NCBI RefSeq assembly: GCF_900142215.1
Contig: NZ_FRAC01000012.1
Span: 186,001-250,000 of the forward strand
DNA from: Anaerocolumna jejuensis DSM 15929
Lineage (GTDB): Bacteria > Bacillota > Clostridia > Lachnospirales > Lachnospiraceae
Length of the DNA stretch: 64,000 bases
Direction of reading: 5' to 3'
How positions within the stretch are numbered: the first letter of the stretch is position 1; each line of letters opens with the position of its first letter. Below the pieces are notes generated by a model. That model worked only from the letters and a program-made list of their open reading frames with translations, was not told the DNA's origin and did no database searches. The position numbers and the translations under genes were made by a program. This document shows, one piece after another, positions 18,298-27,402 of this stretch.

Positions 18298-18534
18298 ATG
18301 GCTATAAAGGTTCATTTGGAAGATATCTTAAAAGAACGCCGTATGACATCCAAGGAATTATGCAGTCTTATTGGGATAACAGAGGCAAACCTGTCCGTAT
18401 TACGAAGCGGAAAAGCAAAGGGTGTCCGGTTTGAAACACTGAATAAAATATGTCATTATCTTCATTGCAATGTCGGGGATATTCTGGACTGTGACGGAGA
18501 ACTGAAGGAGGATAATTATGAAGAAGAGAGTTAG
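18298..18534 (+). CDS. Small Cro/CI-type HTH regulator
   Basis: 78 residues; ATG at 18298 after GGAAAGG. Nearly the whole protein is one XRE-type helix-turn-helix domain: ERRMTSKELCSLIGITEANLSVLRSGKAKGVRF, then ICHYLHCNVGDILDC. It belongs to the short YozG-like class that often follows a membrane protein gene. It is the likely ligand of the three palindromes at 17188-17271 upstream of its own operon. The last 17 bp overlap the following lipoprotein gene, showing translational coupling. Confidence 0.88.
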   Translation: MAIKVHLEDILKERRMTSKELCSLIGITEANLSVLRSGKAKGVRFETLNKICHYLHCNVGDILDCDGELKEDNYEEES

Positions 18535-19465
18535 ATTTTACCGGTACACGGCTGGCATCCTGATTTTCGCTTTGCTGTCAGGACTTACTGGCTGCCGGCT
18601 GGCTGTGGATAAAGAAGGCGGAAAGCTTTCTGTAAATGACGTTCTCTGCGGAGCTTTTTTAGCCTTTAACGGAGAAGAAATCAATAAAGAAGCAGATAAT
18701 ACGGCCATGGAACCTTCTATGGGGGGCGGGGTAAAAATCAGCGGCAAGGCGCTTTTTGAAGGAAAGGACATTGTGAAAGGAGTGCAGGAAGACAATACCG
18801 TCAGGTTTGAGGGAGTAAAGGGGTACTTTTTTGGAATTATATCCGAGAAAAAAGAAAATGTGGAAAATTCCGTACTGATGGCAGATGACGGCTTTACGAA
18901 TGTAGGGCAGAATGTGCAGGATAACGACGGGAAGACAGAAACCATTTCGGAAGCGACCTTCCTTGTTCCGACTGATAGTACAAAAAGCTATTATATCTAT
19001 CCGGTTTACAGGAAAGGGGATGGAACCTATTATACCATGCTGGAAAATGCCAGGGGAACTTCCTTTACCGGAGATACGGTGAATACTTCTACAAGTACCA
19101 AATTTGACAATGTCATGGAAATGCGCAACGACGGGCTTACTAAAAAGTATACGAAGCAATCCATAAAGCTTACCTTAAAAACTGTTGACCCGGCAAAGAA
19201 AATTGTGATAAAGGAAATGAACAGGAAGGATGAGGTCATAGCGTCCGCAGAGCTTAAAAATAACGGCAGTACTACGATTCGATATAAGGCGGCACCGGAA
19301 GCGGATTATGTGATTGTGGAGGAGACGCTGCATAATAATAGGACGGGGGATTATGTACAGAGAAGTGCATACAGCTTTGGAAAGGAAAAGATTTTTTACC
19401 ATCAATGCAGTTTTCCAAATGAGAAGGATGGGATTGGGGCTGTTCATTTGGAGATTTCAAAATAA
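18518..19465 (+). CDS. Lipoprotein of unknown function
   Basis: 315 residues; ATG at 18518 inside the end of the HTH gene, preceded by AAGGAGG. Residues 1-26 are a lipoprotein signal with lipobox LTGC (Cys26), so the protein is anchored on the outer face of the membrane. The mature part is beta-rich, with repeated short strands and TKSYYIYPVYRKGDGTYYTM; no catalytic motif or known domain was recognised. Third gene of the operon with the polytopic membrane protein and HTH regulator, suggesting a surface partner of the membrane protein. A long hairpin element lies 38 bp downstream. Confidence 0.75.
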   Translation: MKKRVRFYRYTAGILIFALLSGLTGCRLAVDKEGGKLSVNDVLCGAFLAFNGEEINKEADNTAMEPSMGGGVKISGKALFEGKDIVKGVQEDNTVRFEGVKGYFFGIISEKKENVENSVLMADDGFTNVGQNVQDNDGKTETISEATFLVPTDSTKSYYIYPVYRKGDGTYYTMLENARGTSFTGDTVNTSTSTKFDNVMEMRNDGLTKKYTKQSIKLTLKTVDPAKKIVIKEMNRKDEVIASAELKNNGSTTIRYKAAPEADYVIVEETLHNNRTGDYVQRSAYSFGKEKIFYHQCSFPNEKDGIGAVHLEISK

Positions 19466-19502
19466 TTGTGATTTGCCTGGGTAAAGGCAGATTTTCACAA
19501 GG

Positions 19503-19723
19503 GGACGGCAGTTTGTACAAAATAGAAGGCATGAATGCTTCGATTACAATGTATAAGAAGTCCTAATTCTCTGAAGCTTTTGTGCTGGACATATCCTCAA
19601 GCAGATAACTCGCTGCTGCTCAGACAATCTGTTTGAGGATATAGCACAAAAGCTTCAGAGAAAAGGACTTCTAATACATTTCCATAGGCGCATTCATGCC
19701 TTCTATTTTGTACAAACTGCCTG
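19503..19723 (+). repeat. Long hairpin element, copy C (structured RNA or folded-DNA element candidate)
   Basis: A 221-nt near-palindrome. The first 32 bases after GGAC (from 19507) pair perfectly with the last 32 (ending 19721), then paired blocks alternate with mismatched loops: TTCGATTACAA opposite GCCTATGGAA, TGGACA opposite TA, and a tip with AACTCGCTG...GCTCAGACAAT. The flanks GGAC and TG and the tip match elements A and B near 46 kb, while the stem sequences are different. No open reading frame is convincing within it. It sits between the lipoprotein gene and the EF-hand gene. Confidence 0.85.
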
Positions 19724-19858
19724 CTGATATTGAAACAGGGCATTTGTTGGGCGAATCAATTATAAATTGTAATAAAACTGGTATATACCTGTGACACAAC
19801 TGTAACATTGGGCTCCGATGTATGTAGAGTAATAAACATTACTGAAAGGAGCAAAAAT

Positions 19859-20794
19859 ATGATCCAATCAATTAGTTCCAGTTCAAACCATTGGTATCAG
19901 AAAACAGGGAGCCTTGTAAAGAAAACAGAGAGCAGCGATAGTACGGTAACTGACGATACGCTTGTTACGGAGGAAGGTAAGTCCGTAAGAAAAGGAGCAC
20001 TCTCCCTTAGGGATATCATGGGATTAATGCAGAACAGCAGCTCTGCCAAACAAGAGGAGATTAAGGAAGATGCCAAGGATGGCGATAGCAGCACTTTAGA
20101 CGCAGATGGAGATGGTACCATTTCAGAAGATGAGTACAATAACCTCATTTCACAGCTTGGAATTAAGAATGCCTTAAGTGCGGAGGACTTTTTTGCAAAA
20201 TATGATACTGACGGAGACGGAGAAATCACTTCGGAAGAATTGGGTGCCGGGAATACCGGCAGAATGATGCCGCCTCCGCCTTCTGTTGAAGATGAGGATT
20301 CCGAGGATAGCTTTTCCTCCAGCACGGATACCAATGGTGACGGGGTAATCTCTGTGGAGGAATATGAGGCTTTTGTTAAGAATAATAACATTACGGATGC
20401 CTTAAGTTCAGAGGATTTCTTCAATCTTTACGATACGGACAAGGATGGAAAAATCAGTGTTGATGAAGTAAGGCAGGGAGCAGCAAATGCAGGCGTAGAG
20501 GATGTGCCTTCCAAGACTTCCCTTCCTTCCGAGATTGATACCGATGGTGATGGCAGCCTTTCCTCTGATGAATATGAAAAGCTGGTTTCGTCACTGGGAA
20601 TTGAGGATGCACCGGATGCAGAGGATTTCTTCTCCCAGTATGATACCAACGGAGACGGAGAAATCAGTGCGGAGGAAGCAAATGCAGTACTGTCACAGGC
20701 AGCCGCTGCAAGGCTCCAGGCAATGAACTCTTATGAGAACAGTTACCGCTATCTGGAAGGTGATGAGGATGGCGGATGGAGCAGTGAAATTTAG
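19859..20794 (+). CDS. Protein with six EF-hand calcium-binding loops
   Basis: 311 residues from ATG 19859, which has AAAGGAG in front; an upstream in-frame codon at 19808 lacks one. Six canonical 12-residue EF loops appear in three pairs: DADGDGTISEDE, DTDGDGEITSEE, DTNGDGVISVEE, DTDKDGKISVDE, DTDGDGSLSSDE and DTNGDGEISAEE, starting near residues 81, 115, 156, 191, 226 and 261. No signal peptide or membrane span is seen, so it is predicted to be cytoplasmic unless exported another way. It is probably a calcium sensor or buffer. It is alone between a hairpin element and a two-component system. Confidence 0.9.
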   Translation: MIQSISSSSNHWYQKTGSLVKKTESSDSTVTDDTLVTEEGKSVRKGALSLRDIMGLMQNSSSAKQEEIKEDAKDGDSSTLDADGDGTISEDEYNNLISQLGIKNALSAEDFFAKYDTDGDGEITSEELGAGNTGRMMPPPPSVEDEDSEDSFSSSTDTNGDGVISVEEYEAFVKNNNITDALSSEDFFNLYDTDKDGKISVDEVRQGAANAGVEDVPSKTSLPSEIDTDGDGSLSSDEYEKLVSSLGIEDAPDAEDFFSQYDTNGDGEISAEEANAVLSQAAAARLQAMNSYENSYRYLEGDEDGGWSSEI

Positions 20795-20927
20795 TAACGC
20801 AATTAATAGTAAAAGCATGCTCACCTTATGAATTGGCATATTTGAAAGATAAGCATTTTCACACTCCATTATTTTAGCAGTACCGCAGACAGGTCTGGGG
20901 TATGCAATAGGAGCATATGTGATGTAA

Positions 20928-20972
20928 AAAAGGATGTTGTACTGAATGGATTATAAAGTACAGCATCCTTTT
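20928..20972 (+). terminator. Terminator before the second two-component system
   Basis: AAAGGATGTTGTACT (about 20929-20943) pairs with AGTACAGCATCCTTT (about 20958-20972), one mismatch, flanked by A and T runs. It lies 134 bp after the EF-hand gene. Confidence 0.8.
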
Positions 20973-21054
20973 CATACTTTGACCACATATTCCTGTTATA
21001 CTGCTATAGAAAGTTTAGAACAGGTTATTTACGAAGGGAAAAGGCGGTACCGAT

Positions 21055-21738
21055 ATGCTGCAGGATAAAACCATATTACTTGTGGATGATGAACCTAAAA
21101 TCAGGATTCTTCTTCGGGATTTTCTTGAAAAAGAAGGGTATAAGATAATGGAAGCCAGTGACGGCAGGCAGGCGCTGGAGCTGTTTCACAGCAGAATACA
21201 GGAAATTGATATGCTTTTGCTGGATGTAATGATTCCGGAATATGACGGCTGGACAGTCTGCAGGGAAATACGCAAGGTCTCACAGGTTCCGATTATCATG
21301 CTGACAGCAAGGGCGGAGGACTTTGATGAAGTCCACGGCTTTGAAATCGGAGCGGACGACTATATTAAAAAGCCTGTAAAACCCACTGTATTGGTCGCAA
21401 GGCTGAAAGCCTTCTTTCGCAGGCAGGATAAAGGAAGTCTTAGGGAGAAGCCCCTGGAGTTCGGGGAATTAATGATAGACACCGGCTGTCATCAGGTAAA
21501 GGTCGGAATGGAGGAAATAAGCTTAAGTCCCACGGAATACAGTATTTTAATCACGCTGGTACAAAACAGCCGGCAGATTGTATCCAGGGAGCAGTTAATC
21601 CGGCAGGTATGGGGGTATGATTATTACGGAGGGTTAAGGACCGTGGATACCCATATCAACAGGCTGCGGATAAAGCTGAAGACAAAAGGAGATGCCATTA
21701 CCACTATAAGGGGCTTTGGCTATAAATTTGAGGGATAA
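21055..21738 (+). CDS. OmpR-family response regulator
   Basis: 227 residues; ATG at 21055. The receiver domain has the acidic pair (VDDEPK), Asp57 in LLLDVMIPEYDG, the conserved Thr in IIMLTARAEDF and Lys in YIKKPVKPTVLVARL. The winged-helix output domain follows (LSPTEYSILITLVQNSRQIVS, VDTHINRLRIKL, IRGFGYKFEG). The partner histidine kinase starts two bases after the stop. Resembles regulators of envelope or antibiotic stress, but the specific targets cannot be read from the sequence. Confidence 0.94.
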   Translation: MLQDKTILLVDDEPKIRILLRDFLEKEGYKIMEASDGRQALELFHSRIQEIDMLLLDVMIPEYDGWTVCREIRKVSQVPIIMLTARAEDFDEVHGFEIGADDYIKKPVKPTVLVARLKAFFRRQDKGSLREKPLEFGELMIDTGCHQVKVGMEEISLSPTEYSILITLVQNSRQIVSREQLIRQVWGYDYYGGLRTVDTHINRLRIKLKTKGDAITTIRGFGYKFEG

Positions 21739-21740
21739 GC

Positions 21741-23252
21741 ATGGGTGTTAATTTCAGAAGATCGATACGTATGAAGCTGTTTACCTATATGCTTTCTACG
21801 ATTCTTATATTTGCAGCACTTCTATTGGGGTTTAATACCTTTTTCGCGGAAAAGTACTATATCCATCATAAGAAGAATACCTTAATGACAATCAGCAAAG
21901 AGCTGGAAGCTTACATAGAGGATTACGGACAGGAATCGGGAATAAAAAAAGGCAGGGAATTTTTTAAAGAGACTTCCCTGGTCAATAAAATAAATTCCTT
22001 GGAAAAGAAGCTGGGAGGGACCATTGTTATCGGCAATGGCAGGGGAGAGGTATATTACCCTGCGGAGAACATGCATGGCGGAATGATAGCCGGACCGGTT
22101 CATTATGATATGAGAATTCCGCCCCATGGTAAGTTTGAGGAATGGAAGAGGCAGGATGAGAATTCCTTTTTTATGATAACAAAGGACCCAGGGTATGACA
22201 TTAACACTCTCCGTTACCAGATTCAGAGAGAGGACGGGCTGATTCTGCTGATATGGGTTCCAATGGCAGAAATATCGGAAAATGCTTCCCTGTCGAACCG
22301 GTTTACATTTTTTATCGGTTTATTTACAGTATTCCTTACGGCACTCCTTACTCTGCTGATATCAGGTAAATTCACAAAGCCCATAAAGGAAATGAACGAC
22401 ATTACAGGACGAATGTCAAGGCTTGATTTTTCAAAGACCCTGCAGATTCATACAAAAGATGAGCTGGGAGAGCTTTCCCAAAGTATCAATGAGCTGTCCT
22501 CCGCACTGGGAGAAGCAATCGGAAAGCTTAGTCAGGATATCGACAGGGAAAGGCATATGGAAAAACTCCGCAGGGAATTTGTTGCCAATGTATCCCATGA
22601 GCTAAAGACGCCGGTCTTTTTAATACAGGGCTATGCGGAAGGGCTTAGGGCAAATATTGCGGACAATGCGGAACGAAGAGACTTCTACTGTGATGTTATT
22701 ATGGAAGAAACGGATAAAATGGATGCTTTGATAAAGGAGCTGCTGGATTTGTCCAGGCTGGAGCAGGAGGGCTTTGCCGTAGAAAAAGAAAGCTTTGACT
22801 TCTCAGAGGACTTAAAGGAACAGCTTGATAAATATCAAAAAGTATTAAAGGAAAAAGGACTCTGCCTTAAGACTGATATACAGGATGGTGTTGTTATTGA
22901 GGCCGACAGGCAAAGAAGCGGACAGGTAATAACGAACTTTGTCATGAATGCAATAAATTATGCGGATGAAAAAAAGCAGCTTAAGGTATCCCTTATGCAG
23001 GACACCTGCAAAGAGAAAGCGGTGCTTTCTGTGTATAACAGCAGCCCGCCCATTCCGGAGGAGGAATTTCCAAGGCTGTGGCAGAGCTTTTATAAATTAA
23101 ATCAGGCCAGGACAAGAGAGGATACCGGAACGGGACTTGGACTTTCCATTGTCCGGGCTATCCAGGAATCCCAGGGCTTTTCCTATGGGGTCTATAATAG
23201 GGAAGGCGGCGTGGTATTCTGGTGTGATTTTGAGCTTGGTACTAAAAATTAA
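21741..23252 (+). CDS. Sensor histidine kinase
   Basis: 503 residues; ATG at 21741, two bases after the regulator stop. TM1 at about 11-32, an extracellular sensor of about 150 residues, TM2 at about 186-206, then HAMP (about 207-260). HisKA box FVANVSHELKTPVFLIQGY with His286, and an HATPase domain containing VITNFVMNAINYA and TGTGLGLSIVRAI. This is the classical two-span architecture of kinases that sense outside signals, matching the preceding regulator. A large nested hairpin with a T-run ends the unit. Confidence 0.94.
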   Translation: MGVNFRRSIRMKLFTYMLSTILIFAALLLGFNTFFAEKYYIHHKKNTLMTISKELEAYIEDYGQESGIKKGREFFKETSLVNKINSLEKKLGGTIVIGNGRGEVYYPAENMHGGMIAGPVHYDMRIPPHGKFEEWKRQDENSFFMITKDPGYDINTLRYQIQREDGLILLIWVPMAEISENASLSNRFTFFIGLFTVFLTALLTLLISGKFTKPIKEMNDITGRMSRLDFSKTLQIHTKDELGELSQSINELSSALGEAIGKLSQDIDRERHMEKLRREFVANVSHELKTPVFLIQGYAEGLRANIADNAERRDFYCDVIMEETDKMDALIKELLDLSRLEQEGFAVEKESFDFSEDLKEQLDKYQKVLKEKGLCLKTDIQDGVVIEADRQRSGQVITNFVMNAINYADEKKQLKVSLMQDTCKEKAVLSVYNSSPPIPEEEFPRLWQSFYKLNQARTREDTGTGLGLSIVRAIQESQGFSYGVYNREGGVVFWCDFELGTKN

Positions 23253-23273
23253 AAATGGATAGCTGGTTTAAAA

Positions 23274-23422
23274 GGGCTTGCTGCAAAAAAAAGCTTCAGG
23301 GGCTGTCGCAAAACACTAAAATTCAACAAGATATGATTCCTGACCACTTGGTCAGCATCCATATTTTGTATGAAAAGTTCATTTTGCTACAGCCTCTTTG
23401 TTGCTCTTTTTGCGGCAGGTCC
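23274..23422 (+). terminator. Large nested hairpin after the kinase gene
   Basis: An imperfect palindrome of about 149 bp. Outer arms have TTGCTGCAAAAA against TTTTTGCGGCAGG; the inner arms AGGGGCTGTCGCAAAA (23298) against TTTTGCTACAGCCTCT (to 23396); the centre TGACCAC/TTGGTCA is a perfect small palindrome. A TTATTTTTTT run follows the 3' arm, so it can work as a terminator. It lacks the tip motif of the elements at 19.5 and 46 kb. Only a spurious 63-codon frame overlaps it. Confidence 0.75.
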
Positions 23423-23561
23423 TTATTTTTTTACAGGATAGAATAGATACAATAAATGCCCCTTAAAATCCAAAGGGATACCCCTGTTTTCCTTCACATG
23501 GAAATGATATACTTTCTTCAGAAACAAACAAGAAAAGTAAGCAGGAAAGACAGGGATAAAA

Positions 23562-25100
23562 ATGCAGGAAAAACTGGTGGAAATACGAAATATGAATAAA
23601 AGCTTTCCAGGAGTTAAAGCGCTTGTTGAGGTATCACTGGATTTGTATAAGGGAGAGGTACTTGCATTACTTGGTGAAAATGGAGCCGGTAAGTCAACAC
23701 TGATGAAAATACTAAGCGGTGTATATCAGAAGGATGACGGAAGCATTAAGGTCTATGGCAAAGAAGTGGAAGATATGACAGCCAAACGGGCCAGAGAGCT
23801 TGGAATCGCCATTATTCATCAGGAATTAAATATGTGCAGCCACCTGTCGGTGGCAGAGAACATCTTCCTTGGAAGAGAAAAGTTAAAATCCGGAATACTC
23901 TCAGATAATGAAATGAAGCGTGAAACGGAAAGGATATTAAAGAGGTTTCAAATGGATATCAGCCCCGATACCATTGTGGGAGATTTGTCCGTATCCAAGC
24001 AGCAGATGGTTGAAATTGCCAAGGCACTTTCAACCCAGGCTAAAATATTGATCATGGATGAACCGACTTCGGCTTTGACCTCCAAGGAGATTAATGAATT
24101 ATTTCATATAATAAAGCAGTTAAAGGCGGAAGGGTGCGGCATTATCTATATATCCCACCGTTTGGAGGAGCTCAGCCATATCGTTGACCGGGTGACCATC
24201 CTCCGTGACGGGCAGTATATCAAGAGTATGGACTTTGCAGGTACTACGTTGCCGGAAATCATTACTTACATGGTGGGAAGAGAAATCAAGGATAAGTTCC
24301 CCAGAGTGGAAAGCCGGCGGGGCAAAACAATTCTTGAGGTAAAGCATCTGAACGCGGGTAAGATGGTAAAGGATATTAGCTTTCAGCTGCGTGAAGGGGA
24401 AATTGTGGGAGTGGCCGGCCTTATGGGAGCCGGGAGAACAGAAATGACAAGGGCGGTTTTCGGAATCGACAGCAAGGATTCCGGTGACATCATACTGGAT
24501 GGAGAGCCGGTGATAATACATAAGCCAAAGAATGCAATAAAGGCCGGGATTGTCCTTGCCCCGGAAGACAGAAAAAAGGACGGATTGTGCACAAAATTAA
24601 GCGTAAAAGAAAATATCTCCCTGCCAAATCTGGATTTGCTTTGTAATTTACTGGGCGTAGTGAATAAGTCAAAAGAAAACGGGATGGTAAGCAAGACAAT
24701 TAAGAGCTTGAAGATAAAGCTTCCGGAAGATACCGTAAGGGCAGAAAGCCTGTCGGGAGGTAATCAGCAAAAGGTCGTGGTAGGTAAGTGGCTGGCCAGG
24801 AGTTCAAGAGTAGTCATCTTTGATGAACCTACCAGAGGCATTGACGTAGCTGCCAAGGTTGAGATATATAATATCATGAATGAGTTAAAGCAGCAGGGGG
24901 TCGGGGTAATGTTCATATCCTCTGAAATGCCGGAGGTAATGGGAATCAGTGACAGGATACTGGTGATGTGTGACGGCAGAATTACCGGAGAACTTGATAC
25001 AAAGGATGCAACCGGTGATATCATTCTATCCTATGCTACGAAATTTGATAACAAACTCGAAGAGAAGGAAGCAGACAAGAAAGACTGGAGGCAGGTATGA
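23562..25100 (+). CDS. Sugar ABC importer, double ATPase subunit (RbsA/MglA type)
   Basis: 512 residues; ATG at 23562. Two fused nucleotide-binding domains: the first with Walker A GENGAGKST, Q-loop HQELNM, signature-like LSVSKQQ and Walker B LIMDEPTSAL; the second with the family-typical degenerate Walker A GLMGAGRTEM, signature LSGGNQQK and Walker B VIFDEPTRGID. This asymmetry is normal for carbohydrate uptake transporters-2. It energises the permease whose gene overlaps by 4 bp and works with the binding lipoprotein next to it. Substrate is probably a pentose, hexose or related sugar. Confidence 0.93.
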   Translation: MQEKLVEIRNMNKSFPGVKALVEVSLDLYKGEVLALLGENGAGKSTLMKILSGVYQKDDGSIKVYGKEVEDMTAKRARELGIAIIHQELNMCSHLSVAENIFLGREKLKSGILSDNEMKRETERILKRFQMDISPDTIVGDLSVSKQQMVEIAKALSTQAKILIMDEPTSALTSKEINELFHIIKQLKAEGCGIIYISHRLEELSHIVDRVTILRDGQYIKSMDFAGTTLPEIITYMVGREIKDKFPRVESRRGKTILEVKHLNAGKMVKDISFQLREGEIVGVAGLMGAGRTEMTRAVFGIDSKDSGDIILDGEPVIIHKPKNAIKAGIVLAPEDRKKDGLCTKLSVKENISLPNLDLLCNLLGVVNKSKENGMVSKTIKSLKIKLPEDTVRAESLSGGNQQKVVVGKWLARSSRVVIFDEPTRGIDVAAKVEIYNIMNELKQQGVGVMFISSEMPEVMGISDRILVMCDGRITGELDTKDATGDIILSYATKFDNKLEEKEADKKDWRQV

Positions 25101-26086
25101 ATTTAGCAAAAAAAATGAAAGCATCCCGTGGCATGGGGCAGGTAATAACGGTTACAATAGGACTTATCATACTTTGTGTTGTATTTGGCATATTAAATCC
25201 GAACTTCTTTTCAGGGAGAAATGCCGGGAACCTGTTCCGGCAGATAGCTCCCGTACTATTAATCGGCGTAGGGCAGTCCTATGTCCTGATAACCGGAAAC
25301 ATTGATCTATCCATAGGTTCCCTTGTAGGTATGAGCTGTATGGTATCGGCAACCCTTATGACAAAGGGAATGAATCCCTGGACAGCGGTGCTTTTAACCT
25401 TTTTCTTTTGTATACTGGTAGGTATCTCCAACGGACTTTTGGTGGCTAAGCTCAAGCTTCCGCCCTTTATTGCAACCCTTGGTACCATGACCATTGCCAG
25501 AGGAATCGCACAGATTGTTAACAATAATTATAATACGGATTCCATCGGGGAAAAGGCGGAAGGCTTCCGGAATTTCTTTTATTACGGTAAATCCCTTGGA
25601 CTTTACAATACCATATGGATAGCCCTGGTCTTATGGGTGATTTTTGACTTTATCTTAAGCAAGACAAGGTCAGGACGGCATATTTACGCCATAGGAAGTA
25701 ATCTGGAAGCAGCAAAGCTCTCCGGTGTGGATATCGTGGGAACAACGATTAAGGCATATATTGTCAGCAGTATCTGTGCCTGTACGGTAGGCCTGATTAT
25801 CTGCGCCACCAGCGGAATGGGTACCATGGATGCCGGAAACAGTTATGAACTGTATGCCGTAGCAGCATCGGTTATCGGCGGAGTATCGACCCTGGGAGGG
25901 CAGGGTAATATTTTAGGAACCATTATAGGTGCTGCCATTTGGGGAGTACTGCAGAATGGACTGCAATTTGTCGGGGCACCGGTAGCAATCAGAAATATTG
26001 TAATAGGTATTATCGTAATTGTTTCCGTACTGCTCGATGTAATTGTCCGGAGCGGAAAGTTCCACAATAAAGCAATTAAGGTATAA
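25097..26086 (+). CDS. Sugar ABC importer permease (RbsC/MglC type)
   Basis: 329 residues; its ATG at 25097 overlaps the ATPase stop (ATGA). Around ten membrane segments are visible, with the family motif ITGNIDLSIGSLVGM near residues 70-85 and the coupling region SNLEAAKLSGVDIVG near residue 205. This belongs to the BPD_transp_2 family, which forms homodimeric channels with RbsA-type ATPases. Order ATPase-permease-binding protein is compact and surely one operon. Confidence 0.93.
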   Translation: MNLAKKMKASRGMGQVITVTIGLIILCVVFGILNPNFFSGRNAGNLFRQIAPVLLIGVGQSYVLITGNIDLSIGSLVGMSCMVSATLMTKGMNPWTAVLLTFFFCILVGISNGLLVAKLKLPPFIATLGTMTIARGIAQIVNNNYNTDSIGEKAEGFRNFFYYGKSLGLYNTIWIALVLWVIFDFILSKTRSGRHIYAIGSNLEAAKLSGVDIVGTTIKAYIVSSICACTVGLIICATSGMGTMDAGNSYELYAVAASVIGGVSTLGGQGNILGTIIGAAIWGVLQNGLQFVGAPVAIRNIVIGIIVIVSVLLDVIVRSGKFHNKAIKV

Positions 26087-26132
26087 GGCAGTGCTATAAA
26101 CTGCTTATATTATAAAAAATGGGAGGTTTACG

Positions 26133-27101
26133 ATGAAAAAGAAGGTATTAAGTGTTTTATTATGTACGGCAATGGTGGCAGCAATGCTTACGGGGTGCGG
26201 TAAGGATAAGGAGACTGCAGCTACAGAGGGCGGTAAAAAGGGTGACAGCTATAAGGTTTATCTCATAACAATGGATCAGATGGACCAGTACTGGGCCAAC
26301 GTGGATAAGGGCTGCAAGAAGGCAGTGGATGAACTGAAATCCGGCGGTGTAACAGTGGATTACAAATGGTCCGCACCGGATAAGAAGGATGATGCCCAGC
26401 AGATTGAGAAAATCAACAATGCGGTAGCAGACGGTGCCCAGGCAATTCTATTGGCGGCAAACGGACCCACAGCTGTGAACGAATCCTTAAAAGAAGCAGA
26501 AGCTGCAGGCGTAAAGATTGTTTATGTGGATTCACCGGCAGATTATCCTGCTGTCAGAACCTTAAGCACCGATAATGAAGCAGCCGGAAAAACAGCCGGA
26601 GAAAAGCTGATCGAAGCATTAAAGGCAAAGAATATTACCTCCGGTGATATCGGAATTATCAGTGTTAATACCTCAACAGATTCCACCATGAAGAGAGAGA
26701 ACGGCTTTCGCAGCGCTTTTGATGGTACAGAGTTTAAAATTCTGGAAACCCAGTACTGCGAAGGAGAAGCTGCCCAGTCCCAGAATGCGGCATCCAACTT
26801 CCTGGCTCAGGGGTGTGTAGGATTATATGGCTGCAATGAAGGCTCCACCGTCGGTGTAGGAAATGCAATCAAAGAGGCAGGAGGCAAGGCAATCGGTATT
26901 GGCTTTGATACCTCCGATGCTATATTGGATTTGATTGAACAGGGAAATCTCTTAGGAGCTATGGCACAGAACCCTTCTACAATGGGATATGAAGGCGTGA
27001 AAACAGCTATTAAAGCAATAAAGGGAGAAGAGGCAGGCGAGAATCTGGATACCGGTGTTACAGCCGTAACAAAGGATAATGTAGCCGATTATAAAAAATA
27101 G
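26133..27101 (+). CDS. Sugar-binding lipoprotein (periplasmic-binding family 4)
   Basis: 322 residues; ATG at 26133 after GGGAGG. Lipobox MLTGC places Cys22 as the lipid-modified residue. The mature part is a type I periplasmic-binding fold of the ribose/galactose class: YKVYLITMDQMDQYWANVDKGCKKA at the start, then ADGAQAILLAANGP and TLSTDNEAAGKTAGE. It captures the sugar outside and delivers it to the permease encoded upstream. The two-component genes 300 bp downstream probably control this importer. A strong terminator follows. Confidence 0.92.
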   Translation: MKKKVLSVLLCTAMVAAMLTGCGKDKETAATEGGKKGDSYKVYLITMDQMDQYWANVDKGCKKAVDELKSGGVTVDYKWSAPDKKDDAQQIEKINNAVADGAQAILLAANGPTAVNESLKEAEAAGVKIVYVDSPADYPAVRTLSTDNEAAGKTAGEKLIEALKAKNITSGDIGIISVNTSTDSTMKRENGFRSAFDGTEFKILETQYCEGEAAQSQNAASNFLAQGCVGLYGCNEGSTVGVGNAIKEAGGKAIGIGFDTSDAILDLIEQGNLLGAMAQNPSTMGYEGVKTAIKAIKGEEAGENLDTGVTAVTKDNVADYKK

Positions 27102-27127
27102 TCAGAATTCATAAATAATATAACAAT

Positions 27128-27190
27128 AAAGAGATAGCGTATTATAATACCTTTTTGCAGGACAGGTGTATTATGATACGCTAGCTCTTT
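27128..27190 (+). terminator. Terminator of the sugar ABC operon
   Basis: A long inverted repeat: AAAGAGATAGCGTATTATAA (27128-27147) pairs with the complementary stretch ending in CTAGCTCTTT (27190), with few mismatches and a T-rich end. Confidence 0.9.
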
Positions 27191-27402
27191 CGTATGGAAA
27201 AGAAGAAAGCAGCCTGGAAATTAATTGGGGAAGAAAGGGTTTTGACCGGATAGAAGCTTGCCATTATTTAGAAATTATAGTATGATTATTGTAAAATATT
27301 TATAAAACATATACATAAAACAGAATGAGTATTATACAAAATAGCTTAAACATTATGTCTGTAAAAGGTATTCAAAATTAAAATTGCTGAAGAGGTGTAG
27401 GG

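Noticed and set aside
23255..23446. 63-codon frame after the kinase gene
   Set aside because: It coincides with the nested palindrome and T-run at 23274-23422; composition reflects the hairpin, not a protein.
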